Shown: piece after piece, positions 62,578 to 64,000 of the stretch | Layout of the letters: every line of letters starts with the position of its first letter | Position numbering within the stretch: position 1 is the stretch's first letter | Origin: Xylocopa sonorina | Lineage: Eukaryota; Arthropoda; Insecta; Hymenoptera; Apidae | Direction of reading: 5' to 3' | Assembly (NCBI RefSeq): GCF_050948175.1 | Contig: NC_135195.1 | Coordinates: forward strand, 3,872,001 to 3,936,000 | Length of the DNA: 64,000 nt | Notes under the pieces: model-generated | Told to the model about the DNA's origin: nothing | What the model saw: only the letters and a program-made list of their open reading frames with translations | Database searches by the model: none | Position numbers and translations under genes: made by a program

Positions 62578-64000
62578 TTAATGCACCGGAAGATGTGTAT
62601 TTATTTTAGAACAGTTTCATTTCTATCGTTTTCGATATTTTTTAATGCTTAAGTACTGTAGACAGAAGCATATAAAATTTTAAACTGTATGGCAAGTAAT
62701 GTAAACGCGCGCGTACAGTGGATCTTATTGCATAATTTCGTAGCATCAAGTTTTTCCAAGAATATATTCATAGAATCGGTATCGTCTTCTTTATTCTTCG
62801 CTACAAAAGGGAGAAAAGAATTTTTCGTCGAAAGGAATTGAACATTTTCAAATGCTGCAGGTGAAATTAAAGGGATAACTCCTATAGTATTACCCATATA
62901 TAACAGTTTCGAAAGTGTTATTCATTTTTACTGACACAAATACTTCGTCTTTACATTTCTTTCATCGTTTGTTGATTTATTTTATTTCACTCTTATATGA
63001 ACGGATCCGTGAGTAAAATATGGAAAATGAATTTCCAACTCGATGTAGCGGATGCCGAAGAAACTTGTAACAGAGTTAATATAACATCCTGTACAGGCAC
63101 GGTGGAAGATTATAATAGGCCAACATCCATGACATATCCTACTTATAGTGCTAATCATGGTCACGTTTAAACCACATACAAGCGTCAAATGACCAATTAT
63201 GCCCTGATATTGTACACAGACATTAGCACGGTAGTAGTGTAATTAATCACGGAACACATTTGATGGTAACGCGTCATTAGGACAACTCTACGGACAGCCG
63301 CGAGAATATACGTTACTTGAACATTTGCAAACATTGTTTTGTGTATCGTTCAATTGATAACAGCCCTGTAACATAACGGGAATTACAGTTACTACCGTGG
63401 ATGATAAATTGCGATTTTCTTTAGCGTCATTTCAACATTCCTTTCCTTATTGAGATATTAATATTTAATTTTTATGTATGTTTTATGGTAACGCAAAATT
63501 CATGCATCTATATATTTTTGTAGCTTTGTAAATTCATATTTTTCAAAGAAATTTATGTAGTACAGATATTTTTATATGACCCCATTTTATGAATTAATTT
63601 AATCTATAGGCATATCTTTCATCCAGAAATAAGGTCAATTTAAATAAAAGCATAATCTATCAAAAATTGTAATTATATAATATCCTGTGAAATCCGATTA
63701 TTAATAATCTCTTCAGTCCGTAATCAAAGACCTTTTTAAACAGAAATAATATTAAAAATTATTAATATGGAACTAATTCATTTGGACGCTTTTAAACGAT
63801 GCATTTTTAATATATGATAAGTAAAACGATGTATTCCTAGTTCCGATGAATAAATTGTAACACATAAAATATTGCCAATTTTCATTACGTGCTATGACTC
63901 TTTAATTTGTTCGCTTGTTAAAAAGAGTGTTCCTTGCATGTACAACTCTTTGTAACTGAAAATTTTGAATGCTTATCAAAACAAAGATTGAAGGCAAAAT

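Larger units (their letters stand above)
59738..64000 (+). other. nan: Start of nan intron 3 (at least 4.3 kb)
   Basis: The sequence after the GTAAGT donor shows no exon resembling the S1-S6 region. It contains a 467-bp TTAA-flanked element (60887-61353), a CpG-rich patch (61360-61950), a tandem duplication (62091-62533) and a small TTAA-flanked element (62475-62577). The last kilobase is very AT-rich with nothing recognisable. Confidence 0.75.

Overview
The window looks like nuclear DNA from an insect, most likely a hymenopteran such as a bee. The reasons are an insect-type TRPV channel gene of the Nanchung class, GT-AG introns from under 1 kb to more than 7 kb, and a mosaic of AT-rich stretches and CpG-rich (not CpG-depleted) patches. 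The order is an inference from base composition and family resemblance. No prokaryotic, viral, rRNA or CRISPR features were seen, and no tRNA was recognised by eye.

The window is gene-poor. Two genes can be supported, and they are transcribed divergently. On the minus strand, a signal-peptide exon (39174-39240) with a promoter-like region upstream (39441-39523) probably splices over about 33 kb, in matching phase, to a second coding exon at 5674-5874. This encodes the start of a small secreted, acidic protein of unknown family, and the rest was not found. On the plus strand, three coding exons (49779-50600, 51575-51800, 59622-59737) give the first 388 residues of nanchung (nan), a TRPV channel subunit known from insect chordotonal and hearing organs. 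They cover the cytosolic N-terminus, the ankyrin repeats and the linker before S1. The six membrane helices and pore must lie beyond the right edge.

The rest is intronic or intergenic DNA with small mobile-element remnants and structured repeats. Three TTAA-flanked miniature elements (3544-3951, 51208-51482, 62475-62577) share a terminal consensus near CCCTTTGACTAC. A different TTAA-flanked element (60887-61353) has CCAGTTAA ends and subterminal GACGTGTATACTCGTC palindromes. All fit piggyBac-type non-autonomous elements. There is also a MITE-like element with 18-bp perfect inverted repeats (8161-8384), a recent 250-bp-period tandem duplication (62091-62533), several perfect palindromes, a strong G-quadruplex motif and microsatellites.

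Many long open frames occur in the CpG-rich patches. None shows recognisable homology or exon structure, and I treat them as chance. I found no clear new multi-gene system. The most unusual items are the unknown secreted gene with its paired CACGTG promoter palindromes, the TTAA element family (one copy 92 bp from a nan splice acceptor), and the possible acylation motif and overlapping upstream frame at the nan start.
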